A stretch of 35,749 bases of DNA from DATLYB01 sp964502525 (GCA_964502525.1 CAZCXH010000034.1:1-35749); one strand, 5' to 3'; positions 15,768-25,300 are shown, counted from the first letter of the stretch. The notes: generated by a model not told the origin, from the letters alone. Numbers and translations: made by a program.

Positions 15768-16043
15768 ATGAGATACACCGTTGAAATAGACGGCAGCACA
15801 ACCAATGGCAAGGAGGCTATTACTTTCCTTCGCAAAATGCGGTCGGCAGACAGCATTATCATCCGCAGGTTTAAAAAACTGAAAGACGAAGAGATGGGGT
15901 TGCCCGGACCGAAAGCTTCAAAGTGGCAAATTGATGAATGGCTTTCGCGTCCCGACAGTGACAAGGGTATAACGCTCGAAATGCTTGACAGAAAAGTAAA
16001 GGCGCGCATCAAAGCGGCCCATAGCCGCAAAAGTCGCGGATGA
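15768..16043 (+). CDS. putative antitoxin of a RelE/ParE-type module
   Basis: This 91-residue charged protein is the first gene of a pair. It begins with a short strand (MRYTVEIDGSTTNGKEAI) followed by helices (FLRKMRSADSIIIRRFKKLKDEE) and a Lys/Arg-rich tail. The function as antitoxin is inferred from position, a 4-nt ATGA overlap with the toxin gene; no DNA-binding domain is certain. A near-consensus TAATTTAG box lies at 15756-15763, 4 nt before the ATG. A remnant of another antitoxin lies immediately upstream on the opposite strand. Confidence 0.7.
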   Translation: MRYTVEIDGSTTNGKEAITFLRKMRSADSIIIRRFKKLKDEEMGLPGPKASKWQIDEWLSRPDSDKGITLEMLDRKVKARIKAAHSRKSRG

Positions 16044-16330
16044 AAGAAATCATTATCAAGAGAAGAGCCGAAAAATCTATCCTGCGGCTTGTAGAATTTA
16101 TCGAATCGCAAAATACTGAAGGGGCTGGAGCGAGGTGGTATGCATCATTCAGGTATTTCCTCGAATTGCGCTCCCGGTATCGGTTTCCGTTTCCATTATG
16201 CAGAAATCCAAAGCTCAATAGGCATGGTTATTCATGCTTCACCTATAAGCGCAAATGGATTATAGCGTTTAAAACTACTAAGCAAAGATTCATTATTTAC
16301 CGGTTTATCTACGCTTCGCGCTTGTATTGA
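16040..16330 (+). CDS. RelE/ParE-superfamily toxin
   Basis: The 96-residue product has the helix-helix-beta layout of RelE/ParE toxins. It begins with a strand (MKEIIIKRRAEKSILRLVEF), followed by the LVEFIESQN helix and a beta sheet ending in SCFTYKRKWIIAFKTT and QRFIIYRFIYASRLY. Family members either cut mRNA at the ribosome or inhibit gyrase; which applies here is not visible. The start overlaps the antitoxin stop by 4 nt. It converges on the XRE gene at 16418 with a short gap. Confidence 0.8.
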   Translation: MKEIIIKRRAEKSILRLVEFIESQNTEGAGARWYASFRYFLELRSRYRFPFPLCRNPKLNRHGYSCFTYKRKWIIAFKTTKQRFIIYRFIYASRLY

Positions 16331-16417
16331 TTCTTCCAGCACACTGAATTAAACCGCCATCGCGGAGCTAATGTGTCGAGCGGTAAAACTTTGTTGCTTA
16401 TCTGTCCTTGCCTCATT

Positions 16418-16657
16418 TCATGGCAACTCAAAATCGAATAACTCTGAAAGACTAACATTCATTGCCCGCGCTATTGTGAATATTGTGCTGAGAGTCGGGT
16501 TTGTCCGCGCTGTTTCTATTCTTGCGATTTGGCTGAGAGCCAATCCTGATTTATATGACAAAGCCTCTTGTGAGAATCCTTTCTTTTTTCTCATGGTTTT
16601 AAGTTGGCGGGCAAATGCCCGCAAACCGGCTTCATCAAAGATCAGCTTCCGCGACAC
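16418..16657 (-). CDS. XRE-family helix-turn-helix regulator
   Basis: This is a 79-residue single-domain DNA-binding protein. The HTH occupies about 15-70 (LKTMRKKKGFSQEALSYKSG, then LSQIARIETARTNPTLSTI). The start is GTG 16657: no other start codon occurs in frame before an upstream stop at 16688-16690. A perfect 18-bp palindrome 35 nt upstream (16692-16709) is a natural operator candidate. The divergent neighbour is the SprB-repeat lipoprotein gene, so the regulator may control both itself and that gene. It could also be the antitoxin of a pair whose toxin was lost. Confidence 0.88.
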   Translation of the reverse strand: MSRKLIFDEAGLRAFARQLKTMRKKKGFSQEALSYKSGLALSQIARIETARTNPTLSTIFTIARAMNVSLSELFDFELP

Positions 16658-16691
16658 GGCACGGAAGATGGCGGAAACACTTAAAAATTAT

Positions 16692-16709
16692 TATAGCACT
16701 TGTGCTATA
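16692..16709. promoter_or_regulatory. palindromic operator candidate between xre and the lipoprotein gene
   Basis: TATAGCAC-TT-GTGCTATA is a perfect 8-bp-arm palindrome in the divergent intergenic region. It is 35 nt upstream of the xre GTG and 44 nt upstream of the lipoprotein ATG. The size and symmetry fit binding of an XRE dimer. Confidence 0.65.
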
Positions 16710-16753
16710 TTTCAAATATTCTTTTTACCTTCACCCCCGCTAAACAACCGAAC

Positions 16754-19006
16754 ATGAAAAACAAACTCACTATTCTGCTCATTTTTGGCGCTTTTGCATT
16801 TGGTTTACAGTCCTGTAAAAAAGATGTCGAAGAAGAACCCCCGGTTTACAAACTTGGTCCTAATGTGTATGAAATAGATGCCCCGACCAGCCAGACCCTT
16901 ATAAAAGTTGATTCATCGAGGATTGATTTTAATGGGAACACCGAACAGCTTCAAAAGCTGAAGGTGAATGACATTATTGTATCAGGTATTGCAACCAACG
17001 CGCCCTATGGTTTTCTTAGAAGAATCACCGCCATACAAAAAAATGGGAATGACTATAAATTCACAACGGAAGAGGTTTCTTTGGATGAAGCATTTGAGGA
17101 ATTGCATATTGATTATAAGAAAGCATTCAGCACTGACGACACAACCGGAAAGAAGGAAGGATTGGATTTTACTACTGAATTTGACAAGACCTTTGATGTT
17201 GATGGAAATTCAAGTACCGAATATGACCAAATAAAAATAACGGGTACGCTTACATTTACTCCTGATATTTCAGTTGCCATTGACATTTCGCGCTTTCATC
17301 TGGATTATGCCAAAGTAGAGGGTTCGTTTACTACGGAAATGGAAACCGAGATCACTGCGGGTGGAAGCATTGCCTCTTACAGCAACGAATTTCCGGTATA
17401 TCAGCAAGCGTTAAGCCCGCTTCCGATTCCAGGTACGCCCATTGTTATTGTTCCATTCTTGAGAGTTAATCTGGGAGCAAATGGATCAATTAATGTTGAA
17501 GTTACGGCAACAAATACTACAACTGCCACCGTCAGCGCTTACATAGCTTATGAGAATGAGGCATGGTCAACAGGAGGAAACAGAGAACTTACCAATCCTC
17601 CTCCGGTTATTACGGGATCAATTGGTTCTGTAACAGCCAAACTATATGTCGAACCTGGCCTTGACTTCAAACTGTACGGCTCCAACCTGCTCAAAGGCAG
17701 TGTCATTGTTCAGGGCTACGCAAAATTCGCAGGATCATTAGTTCCATTAACTTGTGAAATAAGAGCAGGTATCAGCGCAGGCATTGAAGCCAATGCTAAA
17801 CTTTTTTCGATCAGCTTGCTGGATGTCTCTTATGATAATATTGTAGATTACAGCAAGGTGATTTGGAGTTGTCCTACAACACCAAATTGTTCAGGATTTT
17901 CAGTTTCCACATCTGTGAGTGGTACGTCAATCACAGCAAATCCAAGCGGAGGTACATCACCATATACTTATAGCTGGTCTAATGGACGGACAACCCAGAC
18001 AATTTCTGGTTTAAATAATGGTACTTATACTGTTACTGCTACCGATAACGAGGGATGTACCGCTTCTGCATCCGGAACAGTGGGGGGTAACCCATGCCAA
18101 TCTAATCCGGTGTCAGTTACGACTAATGTTTCGGGAACTTCGATTACAGCAAACCCAAGCGGTGGTACCAGTCCATATAGCTACATTTGGTCAAATGGAG
18201 AAACCACCAAAACAATTTCTGGATTGAGTAATGGGACTTACACCGTTACAGCAACAGATGCTAATGGATGTTCCGCCTCTGCATCAGGCACAGTTGGGAT
18301 TGACCCCTGCATCGCTAATCCTCTAACAATCAGCGTTGCTGTTTCGGGCGATGATATTACACTTAGCCGAAGTGGAACTTTTCCCTATGATTATAACTGG
18401 TCGGGGCCAAATGGGTTTACTTCCACTTCGCGCAATCCTAGCAACTTAGACCCGGGTACATATTACGTTACCGTGACAGATGCGAATGGTTGTACTGCTA
18501 CGGATTATGGGATCGTTACCGGTGTTACACCCACCATAATAACACCAAGCGATTTCTGTACAGATCCGAATATATATAAAATGCAGGTCAACACTGCGTA
18601 TAGGGTTTCTTCGCTAGATATTAGCAATATTGGCTTTGGTTCCCCTATTGACGGTGAAAGTGCAGGTGGAAATGATGTCAGGGGATTTTGGTTGGCTTTT
18701 GAAGTTCCAAGTAGTTTCACCGGGTATTTACAGCATATTAGAATAACAAATGTCAGCAGCAATTTTGATCCTGTGGTAGGATTAAAATCTAATTGTGCAT
18801 ATTCCTGGTACCCTAATACCAATACAACCACTCAAGATTTTGCGAATGCCGATGGTAATGGAGGAGATGAAGACTTCGGAACCGGGATTCCCTATGTGTC
18901 TCAACCGAATCCCAATAATAATGATAACATTTATTATGTCAGAATTTATCACTACGATGGTAGTGAAACACCAACTATTTCATTTGACATTATCATTGAG
19001 GAGTAA
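16754..19006 (+). CDS. SprB-repeat surface lipoprotein
   Basis: The 750-residue product from ATG 16754 has a lipoprotein signal peptide ending FGLQSC (lipidated C21) followed by KKD. The first 370 residues are beta-rich and not recognised. Three SprB-type repeats follow at about 382-448, 453-516 and 524-588. They share a pattern such as SGTSITANPSGGTSPY, W-S-N-G, and GTYTVTATDxxGC. SprB repeats occur in Bacteroidota adhesins, including the gliding adhesin SprB. A C-terminal domain of about 150 residues (from DFCTDPNIYKMQ) resembles a jelly-roll/PPC-like fold and ends without a T9SS sorting tail. An adhesive or surface role is inferred. The next gene encodes a T9SS cargo protein with a near-identical signal-peptide start. 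Confidence 0.85.
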   Translation: MKNKLTILLIFGAFAFGLQSCKKDVEEEPPVYKLGPNVYEIDAPTSQTLIKVDSSRIDFNGNTEQLQKLKVNDIIVSGIATNAPYGFLRRITAIQKNGNDYKFTTEEVSLDEAFEELHIDYKKAFSTDDTTGKKEGLDFTTEFDKTFDVDGNSSTEYDQIKITGTLTFTPDISVAIDISRFHLDYAKVEGSFTTEMETEITAGGSIASYSNEFPVYQQALSPLPIPGTPIVIVPFLRVNLGANGSINVEVTATNTTTATVSAYIAYENEAWSTGGNRELTNPPPVITGSIGSVTAKLYVEPGLDFKLYGSNLLKGSVIVQGYAKFAGSLVPLTCEIRAGISAGIEANAKLFSISLLDVSYDNIVDYSKVIWSCPTTPNCSGFSVSTSVSGTSITANPSGGTSPYTYSWSNGRTTQTISGLNNGTYTVTATDNEGCTASASGTVGGNPCQSNPVSVTTNVSGTSITANPSGGTSPYSYIWSNGETTKTISGLSNGTYTVTATDANGCSASASGTVGIDPCIANPLTISVAVSGDDITLSRSGTFPYDYNWSGPNGFTSTSRNPSNLDPGTYYVTVTDANGCTATDYGIVTGVTPTIITPSDFCTDPNIYKMQVNTAYRVSSLDISNIGFGSPIDGESAGGNDVRGFWLAFEVPSSFTGYLQHIRITNVSSNFDPVVGLKSNCAYSWYPNTNTTTQDFANADGNGGDEDFGTGIPYVSQPNPNNNDNIYYVRIYHYDGSETPTISFDIIIEE
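17898..18520 (+). repeat. tandem SprB-repeat coding units
   Basis: Three tandem units of about 190-200 nt encode the SprB repeats within the lipoprotein gene. Units 1 and 2 are close at DNA level (for example gcaaatccaagcggaggtac versus gcaaacccaagcggtggtac), while unit 3 is divergent. This suggests a recent duplication of units 1 and 2. Confidence 0.8.
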
Positions 19007-19024
19007 ATACCAATAATCATAATC

Positions 19025-20647
19025 ATGAAAAACAAACTGTTCATTTTCGCTGCGATCTTCGGGGCTTTGTTCAATAAAATAAGCAAAGCTCAGAATTTAG
19101 AATGGGTGAATTCTTTAGGCAATTCAGAATTCGAAAAGGGAACTTCAATTGCAATTGATAACTCCGGAAACTATTATTATACCGGAAGTTTTGAGGGAAC
19201 GATAGATTTAGACCCTTCCTCTGCCACCTATGATTTGACCTCGGTTGGATTAACTGACATTTTTGTGGCTAAATATTCGTCATCAGGGAATTTTCTTTGG
19301 GCTTTTTCATTAAGCTCATATCAAAACCTAACCAGTCAAAGTCAGTGGGATGACGAGTCAACCGTAATTTATACAGACGAGAACGGCAACACATATTTAG
19401 CAGGAAATATGGGGGGAGCCAGAGCCAATTTTGACCCCCACGGCAATCAGGTGCTTTTTCCAGCTCATTCATTTTTAGCAAAGTATAACACAAATGGCGC
19501 GTTCGAATGGGCTATTGAGGTAGATGGTTCTTTATTTCGAACAAGCGATGTCGCTGTTGACAACGCGGGTAATATTTTCCTGATAGGATCCGATTCTGGA
19601 AGCGGCAGAGTTGAAATCTATAAGTATAATTCGGCCGGAAACTTGATATGGTCAATACAAGATGGACTCTCCAACGATACCCCGCATGGAAATGCGATTA
19701 CTTTAGATGATAACGGTAATTTCTATGTTACCGGAACCTTAGATAACCAGCAATGGCTTCAGATTACCAGCGGCCAAATGTTCCTTGCCAAGTTAGACAG
19801 CAGTGGTAGTTTTCTAAAAGGTTATGGCTTCAATATTACCGAAGGTATGGACTTGGTTTATCATGATAATCATCTTTATGTAGTTGGAAACGGAGAAGGG
19901 GATTTTGACCCGTTACCGCCTGTTGCCAGTATCACCGGAAAATCATTTGTGGCTAAATATACTGCTGACCTTGATTATGTATGGGCGCGAGGATTTGACG
20001 GAGTATGCGCGAGTGGTTGCATCAACGCCAAGGATATTGACATTGACTATCAAGGCAACGTTATACTATCAGGAAATTTTAATGACACAGTGGATTTTAA
20101 CACAGGATTTCCTACTGGTGAAATAGGAGCAACGTCAAATGACAACGGGTTTTTAGCTTTTTTCAATAAAGACGGGAATTTTTTGGAGGCATATAATTTA
20201 GCTTCAACTTCGGATGTTTCTATTGAAGATTTAAAAGTTGATGACGATGGCTCAGTATTTATAACGGGGGAGTATAGCGGGGTAACGGATTTTGATCTTT
20301 TAACTGGAGCCACGAACCTCACTGCTGCGGGGGAAACGGATATTTTTCTGGCAAAATATAGTAATTCATGGGTTGGAATTTCAGTGCCTCAAAAATTAGT
20401 TAATTATCAGGTTTCCCCCAACCCTTCCTTAGGCTACTTCACCGTTCAGATACAAGCCTCAACCCAAGAAGAAATCCAGGTAAGCGTACTGAATATCCTG
20501 GGACAGGCAGTCTTCAAAACACCTGTGGAAAATGTGGTTGGAGAATACACTAAGCCTATCGAACTGGCAAACACTTCTGCAGGAGTGTATTTTGTGAGGG
20601 TGAAGGTTGGTGAGGTATATGCGAGCCAGAAGATCATAATGCAATAA
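19025..20647 (+). CDS. SBBP-repeat beta-propeller protein with T9SS type A sorting domain
   Basis: The 540-residue secreted protein has a signal peptide (cleavage after KISKAQ, residue 23). A series of SBBP-like propeller blades follows at about 25-450, with recurring DNSGNYYYTGSFEGTIDLDP, DIFVAKYSSSGNFLWA, DNAGNIFLIG and DDDGSVFITGEY. The last 85 residues form a type IX secretion sorting domain: YQVSPNPSLGYFTVQIQ, VLNILGQAVF, SAGVYFVRVKVGEVYASQKI. This tail directs the protein through T9SS to the cell surface or medium. The ligand or activity is unknown. It is 18 nt downstream of the SprB lipoprotein, so the pair is probably co-expressed. The gene is visibly AT-richer than the flanking housekeeping genes. 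Confidence 0.9.
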   Translation: MKNKLFIFAAIFGALFNKISKAQNLEWVNSLGNSEFEKGTSIAIDNSGNYYYTGSFEGTIDLDPSSATYDLTSVGLTDIFVAKYSSSGNFLWAFSLSSYQNLTSQSQWDDESTVIYTDENGNTYLAGNMGGARANFDPHGNQVLFPAHSFLAKYNTNGAFEWAIEVDGSLFRTSDVAVDNAGNIFLIGSDSGSGRVEIYKYNSAGNLIWSIQDGLSNDTPHGNAITLDDNGNFYVTGTLDNQQWLQITSGQMFLAKLDSSGSFLKGYGFNITEGMDLVYHDNHLYVVGNGEGDFDPLPPVASITGKSFVAKYTADLDYVWARGFDGVCASGCINAKDIDIDYQGNVILSGNFNDTVDFNTGFPTGEIGATSNDNGFLAFFNKDGNFLEAYNLASTSDVSIEDLKVDDDGSVFITGEYSGVTDFDLLTGATNLTAAGETDIFLAKYSNSWVGISVPQKLVNYQVSPNPSLGYFTVQIQASTQEEIQVSVLNILGQAVFKTPVENVVGEYTKPIELANTSAGVYFVRVKVGEVYASQKIIMQ

Positions 20648-20671
20648 ATGCCTTAACCATACACAGAAGAA

Positions 20672-20905
20672 TTAAGCCGCTTTCCTGTAGTTAAGAATGC
20701 TGAACTGATGCCCTTTGCTCCGTTCTTCCTTAGCGGTTTTTAAGAGCGATTTCGCAACAGTTCCCTCAATTACGTAGTCCCCGCAAGTGTCGCATACCAG
20801 GGCGGGCACATGACGAAAGGCAATAAGCGTATTTTCCTTATCGAAGGCAACAGTGGTGGTTCCCTTTTTAAGAGTCCCGGATTTGCAAGTAGTGCAACGA
20901 CTCAT
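20672..20905 (-). CDS. YgiT/MqsA-type zinc-finger antitoxin
   Basis: The 77-residue product has two CxxC pairs (C4-C7 in MSRCTTCKSG; C38-C41 in LVCDTCGDYV), as in the zinc-binding domain of MqsA. A short helix follows (VAKSLLKTAKEERSKGH). The HTH domain of full-length MqsA is absent, so this is the compact YgiT form. The gene follows the toxin gene with a 4-nt overlap, giving the toxin-first order of mqsRA. A 3' remnant of a second copy lies at 15649-15736. Confidence 0.9.
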   Translation of the reverse strand: MSRCTTCKSGTLKKGTTTVAFDKENTLIAFRHVPALVCDTCGDYVIEGTVAKSLLKTAKEERSKGHQFSILNYRKAA

Positions 20906-21204
20906 TTTTTACGCTTGGTTTTGAAATCCTTCTCGAAGATAAGCAAACTGGGTTCATAAATGGTTATTACCCGGCATATTTTGCTTGATATGGGCGCAAA
21001 ACAAACATGGAGCGGTTTGCCATTGAAAAATTTCAGGTACAGATAGCTTTTGTAAGGTTTGTCTTCGGGATACTCGGTAATCTTTTCTCCAAATTCAATC
21101 GTGCTTTCAACCCATTCGAGGTCAATATGCCGTTCATCCGCTTTTTCAATGGCATGCTTGGTGTATTCAAATTTTTCGAATCCAAAATTTTTTACAGAGC
21201 CCAT
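20902..21204 (-). CDS. DUF4258-type putative toxin partner of YgiT antitoxin
   Basis: The 100-residue product has the DUF4258 pattern YTKHAIEKADERHIDLEWVE (His helix), followed by a beta sheet with YLKFFNGKPLHVCFAP and ICRVITIYEPSL. DUF4258 proteins are paired with YgiT-type antitoxins in many bacteria and are thought to be RelE/MqsR-like ribonucleases. Its start lies only 12 nt after the asd stop, on the same strand. The module may therefore be read from the asd transcript as well as its own promoter. Confidence 0.85.
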   Translation of the reverse strand: MGSVKNFGFEKFEYTKHAIEKADERHIDLEWVESTIEFGEKITEYPEDKPYKSYLYLKFFNGKPLHVCFAPISSKICRVITIYEPSLLIFEKDFKTKRKK

Positions 21205-21216
21205 TACCTCTTCATG

Positions 21217-22230
21217 TCAAACTTCCGCCTTCGCAGGCTCCGCCAGAATCCCCTGCTTCATCAAATACTCCGCAATCTGAATCGCATTCGTAGCCGCGCC
21301 TTTGCGGAGGTTGTCTGATACCACCCACATGTTGAGCGTGTTGGGCTGGGATTCATCCCTGCGTAATCTTCCTACATACACCTCATCAGTATCATGTGAA
21401 TGAAGCGGCATGGGATATTTGAGGTTCTTCACATCGTCCACGAGATGAACACCCTCAGAGTTGGAAAGGATTTTCTTCACTTCCTCCAAATCATAATCCT
21501 TTTCAAATTCCACGTTCACCGCTTCGGAGTGTCCGCCCATCACGGGAATGCGCACGGTGGTTGACGTCACTCCGATTTTCGAGTCGCGCATGATCTTGCG
21601 CGTTTCGTTCACCATCTTCATCTCTTCCTTCGTGTAGCCGTTATCCAGAAACACGTCAATGTGCGGAATGGCGTTCATGTCAATCGGATAAGCATACGCC
21701 ATATCTCCTTTCACACCTTTGCGTTCGTTCATCAGTTGGTCAACGGCTTTCTTGCCCGTGCCGGTGACGGATTGATAAGTGGAAACAACTATCCGTTTGA
21801 TTTTATATTTCTTGTGCAGCGGATTCAGCGCCACCACCATTTGTATCGTGGAGCAATTTGGATTGGCGATGATCTTGTCTTTTTTCGTCAGCACATCTGC
21901 ATTCACTTCGGGTACAACGAGCGGGATGTTCGGCTCCATGCGCCAGCAGGAGGAGTTGTCAACCACTGTTGTGCCAGCGGCAGCGAATTTTGGCGCCCAT
22001 TCTTTTGAAGGACCGGAACCGGCTGAAAAGATTGCCAACTGCGGCTTTGCGGCAACAGCATCAGCAACACTCACCAATGTCCATTCCTTTCCCTTCCATG
22101 ATAATTTCTTCCCCACCGATTTTTCTGATGCCACCGGAATCAACTCCGACACGGGAAAATTCCGCTCTTCCAAAACTTGCAGCATCTTTGTGCCTACAAG
22201 CCCTGTTGCTCCTACAACTGCGACACGCAT
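21217..22230 (-). CDS. asd: aspartate-semialdehyde dehydrogenase
   Basis: Asd reduces aspartyl phosphate to aspartate semialdehyde with NADPH, feeding lysine/diaminopimelate, threonine and methionine synthesis. The 337-residue product has the NADP loop GATGLVGTKMLQVL (7-20), VDNSSCWRMEPNIPLVVPEVN, the catalytic C126 in IIANPNCSTIQM, TYQSVTGTGKKA, and R227/H234 in VRIPVMGGHSEAV. A TAATTTTG box lies 17 nt upstream of the ATG. It is the right border of the accessory region and is followed directly by a toxin-antitoxin pair. Confidence 0.97.
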   Translation of the reverse strand: MRVAVVGATGLVGTKMLQVLEERNFPVSELIPVASEKSVGKKLSWKGKEWTLVSVADAVAAKPQLAIFSAGSGPSKEWAPKFAAAGTTVVDNSSCWRMEPNIPLVVPEVNADVLTKKDKIIANPNCSTIQMVVALNPLHKKYKIKRIVVSTYQSVTGTGKKAVDQLMNERKGVKGDMAYAYPIDMNAIPHIDVFLDNGYTKEEMKMVNETRKIMRDSKIGVTSTTVRIPVMGGHSEAVNVEFEKDYDLEEVKKILSNSEGVHLVDDVKNLKYPMPLHSHDTDEVYVGRLRRDESQPNTLNMWVVSDNLRKGAATNAIQIAEYLMKQGILAEPAKAEV

Positions 22231-22247
22231 GAGATTTAATTTTCGGG

Positions 22248-22255
22248 CAAAATTA
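22248..22255 (-). promoter_or_regulatory. Bacteroidota -7 box for asd (TAATTTTG)
   Basis: TAATTTTG on the minus strand matches TAnnTTTG and lies 17 nt before the asd ATG. A large perfect palindrome (22276-22306) lies about 20-50 nt further upstream, where a -33 element or regulator site would be expected. Confidence 0.55.
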
Positions 22256-22275
22256 GTTTATTATTTTTAGGGGCT

Positions 22276-22306
22276 GACCTGACAGGTTTGGAAAACCTGT
22301 CAGGTC
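22276..22306. repeat. perfect 14-bp-arm palindrome between divergent asd and lamin-tail gene
   Basis: GACCTGACAGGTTT, loop GGA, AAACCTGTCAGGTC. Each arm also contains an internal near-palindrome (ACCTGACAGGT). The site lies in the divergent promoter region and has no T-run on either side, which argues against a terminator. Confidence 0.85.
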
Positions 22307-22319
22307 TAATATCTGCAAC

Positions 22320-25300
22320 GTGAGCAAAGCATTATACCTCATTCTATTCTTTCCGTGCGCTGCTTTAGCGCAGTTGACTGACAGCTTTGGCGATGGCGAC
22401 TTTACGAATAATCCACCCTGGCTGGGAGAAACTTCATTCTTCACGATTACTTCCAATGAACTTCAACTCAATGCACCGCCTGACTCGTTAACCGCTTACC
22501 TCTGCACGAATGGCGCTTCATCACTTGACAGCGCTGAATGGCAATTTTATGCGCGGTTTGCTTTCGCTCCCTCGTCCACCAATTTCACCCGCGTCTATTT
22601 TGTTTCCGATAATCCCAACCTCGAAGGCGCGCTGAACGGATATTTTGTTCAGCTTGGAGAAACGGGCAATAACGATGCGATAGAATTGTTTGAGCAAACC
22701 GGAACGAATACGGCTTCGGTTGTCAGGGGAACCACCGGTGGAATTGCAAACAGTTTTAATGTCCGCGTGAAGGTGACGAGGGATGCTTCCGGCAACTGGT
22801 CGCTGTTTGCCGACTATTCGGGAGGAAATAACTTTCTGCTTCAGGGCAGCGCGCAAAATCTCGCGCACAATTCCGGTAATTATTTCGGGGTGTATTGCAA
22901 ATACACTTCCAGCCGCTTCAACTCATTTTTTTACGATGACTTCTACGCGGGACCAGTTATTGGCGATACTTCAGCGCCTGTTGTTAATTTGATCAACGTA
23001 ACCTCCAATTCCTCTGTTGACATTATTTTCAACGAGACCGTTGAGAAAATTTCATCGGAAACGGTTTCAAATTATTCTGTCAATAACGGCATCGGCAATC
23101 CGTCAGCAGCCACCCGGGATGCAGCCGATTCCGGTATTGTTCATCTCGTTTTTTCCACGCTGTTTCAAAACGGGATTGTGAATACGCTCACCGTTTCCGG
23201 TGTCAGCGATTTGAACGGAAATGCCATCGCCTCCGCCACAAAAGATTTCCTCTATTTTGTTCCGGACACCGCTGCCGGACGCGATGTCATCATCAATGAA
23301 TTTTTTCCGGATCCCGATCCGCCCGTAGGTCTGCCTGCCGCTGAGTTCATAGAGATTTACAACCGCAGCTCAAAGGTTTTTGATCTCAGCACGTGGACAT
23401 TATCCGATGGAACCTCCAATGCTTCTCTGGGAAGCTACACGCTATTGCCAGGAACATATTTGATTTTATGCGCAACCGGAAACGTGAATTTATTCTCTCC
23501 GTTCGGCAACACGCTCGGCATCGGCTCTTTTCCTTCGCTCAATAATTCAGGCGATGATCTTTCGCTGCGCGACAACACCGGAAGATTGATTGACCGGGTG
23601 ACTTACAGCGACTCATGGTACAAGGACGTTTCAAAGCAGGACGGTGGATGGACGCTGGAACGCATTGATCCCGGTTTTCCATGCAATGATGGGCGGAACT
23701 GGGCCGCATCCAATAATGTCCAGGGCGGAACTCCCGGAAGCGTTAACAGCGTCAATGGAATCCTGACGGACACTGACCCTCCGGAAATTCTTTCCGTTGA
23801 GCTTTTGTCTTCCGATTCTTTGCAAATCACATTCACTGAAACTGTTGACAGCTTTCAGGCTTCGCTTGCTTCCAATTATTCAATCAACAACGGCATTGGC
23901 AATCCTGCCGCAGCAACTGTTCCGACCGGATTTACAAAGGCGGTCCTTACGTTCTCATCGCCATTCAACTCAGGAGTTGTTTACACGCTGACGGTTAACG
24001 GAATTTCCGACTGCAGCGGAAACGTGATGCAGAATGCCGCCATTGATTTTGCAATACCTCAATCCGCAAACAGATATGACGTGCTGATTACCGAAATTTT
24101 TGCCGACCCCGACCCGCAAGTGGCTTTACCCACCGCGGAATTCATCGAACTGTTCAACGCAAGCGGTAACACCATCTCGCTTGAAAGGTGGACGTTTTCA
24201 GAAGCTGCTGACCCGCTTCCTGCGTACTTGTTGTTGCCCGGTGATTACCTGATACTGTGCCCTGAACAAAACGTGAATGAATATCTGCCTTTCGGTAAAA
24301 CGCTTGGCGCTGGCGGATGGGGAACGCTTACCAACGAGGGAGAGGAACTGACGCTGGCGGATGTTTCCGGAAACACAATTTTTTATGTTAACTATTCCCT
24401 TGCGTGGTATCATGATGAGATTAAAAAAGATGGCGGCTGGAGCCTGGAGATGATTGACACCGGCAATCCCTGTGGTGCGGCTGATAATTGGAAGGCGTCA
24501 AACGATGCGCGTGGCGGCACTCCGGGGCAGGTAAATTCGGTGAACGGCATGAACCCTGACGAAACCGCTCCTTCGCTGAATTATATTATCGTAAATGATA
24601 GCCTGAACCTGCTTTTGAACTTCAGCGAAACCCTTGACAGTTCCGCTGCAACAACCATCTCCAACTACTCGGTTGACCGCGGAATTTCCGTTGCTTCGGT
24701 TTCCATTGCCAATGCTGCTTTCTCTGAAGTGTCGGTGAGGCTTTCCGCACCGCTGCAACGCTACACCATCTACACGCTCACCGTGCACGGAGTAACGGAT
24801 TGTTCGGGAAATACAATCGGGGTGAACGACAGCGCTCAATTCGGCTTGCCCGAAACGCCAGACAGCTTCGATTTGGTGATCAACGAAATCCTGTCGAACC
24901 CCGTAACGGACGGCAGCGATTTCATCGAACTCTACAACCGCTCTCAGAAAATCATTGACCTGAAGGATGTTTTCATTGCAAGCATTGATGAAGAAACGGC
25001 AGATACCAATGCGGTGGTGATTTCAACAAAAGGATTTCAACTGCTCCCAGGGAATTATATGGCTCTTACGGAAGACCCGCAAAATATCGTGTCGCAGTAT
25101 TACACTCCCCATCCCCAATGGGTGATTGACGTTACGGGAATGCCCGCCTTCGATGATGACGAAGACATCGTTGCCCTGTTCAACCGCCTTGACAACAACA
25201 GCGTGATTGATGCGGTGCATTATTTTGAGGACTGGCATTTCCCACTGATTGACGACCTGAACGGGGTTTCGCTGGAACGGATTAATTACAATTCACCATC

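Noticed and set aside
22276..22306. Intrinsic terminator for the palindrome upstream of asd
   Set aside because: Both flanking genes diverge from it and no T-run follows on either strand.
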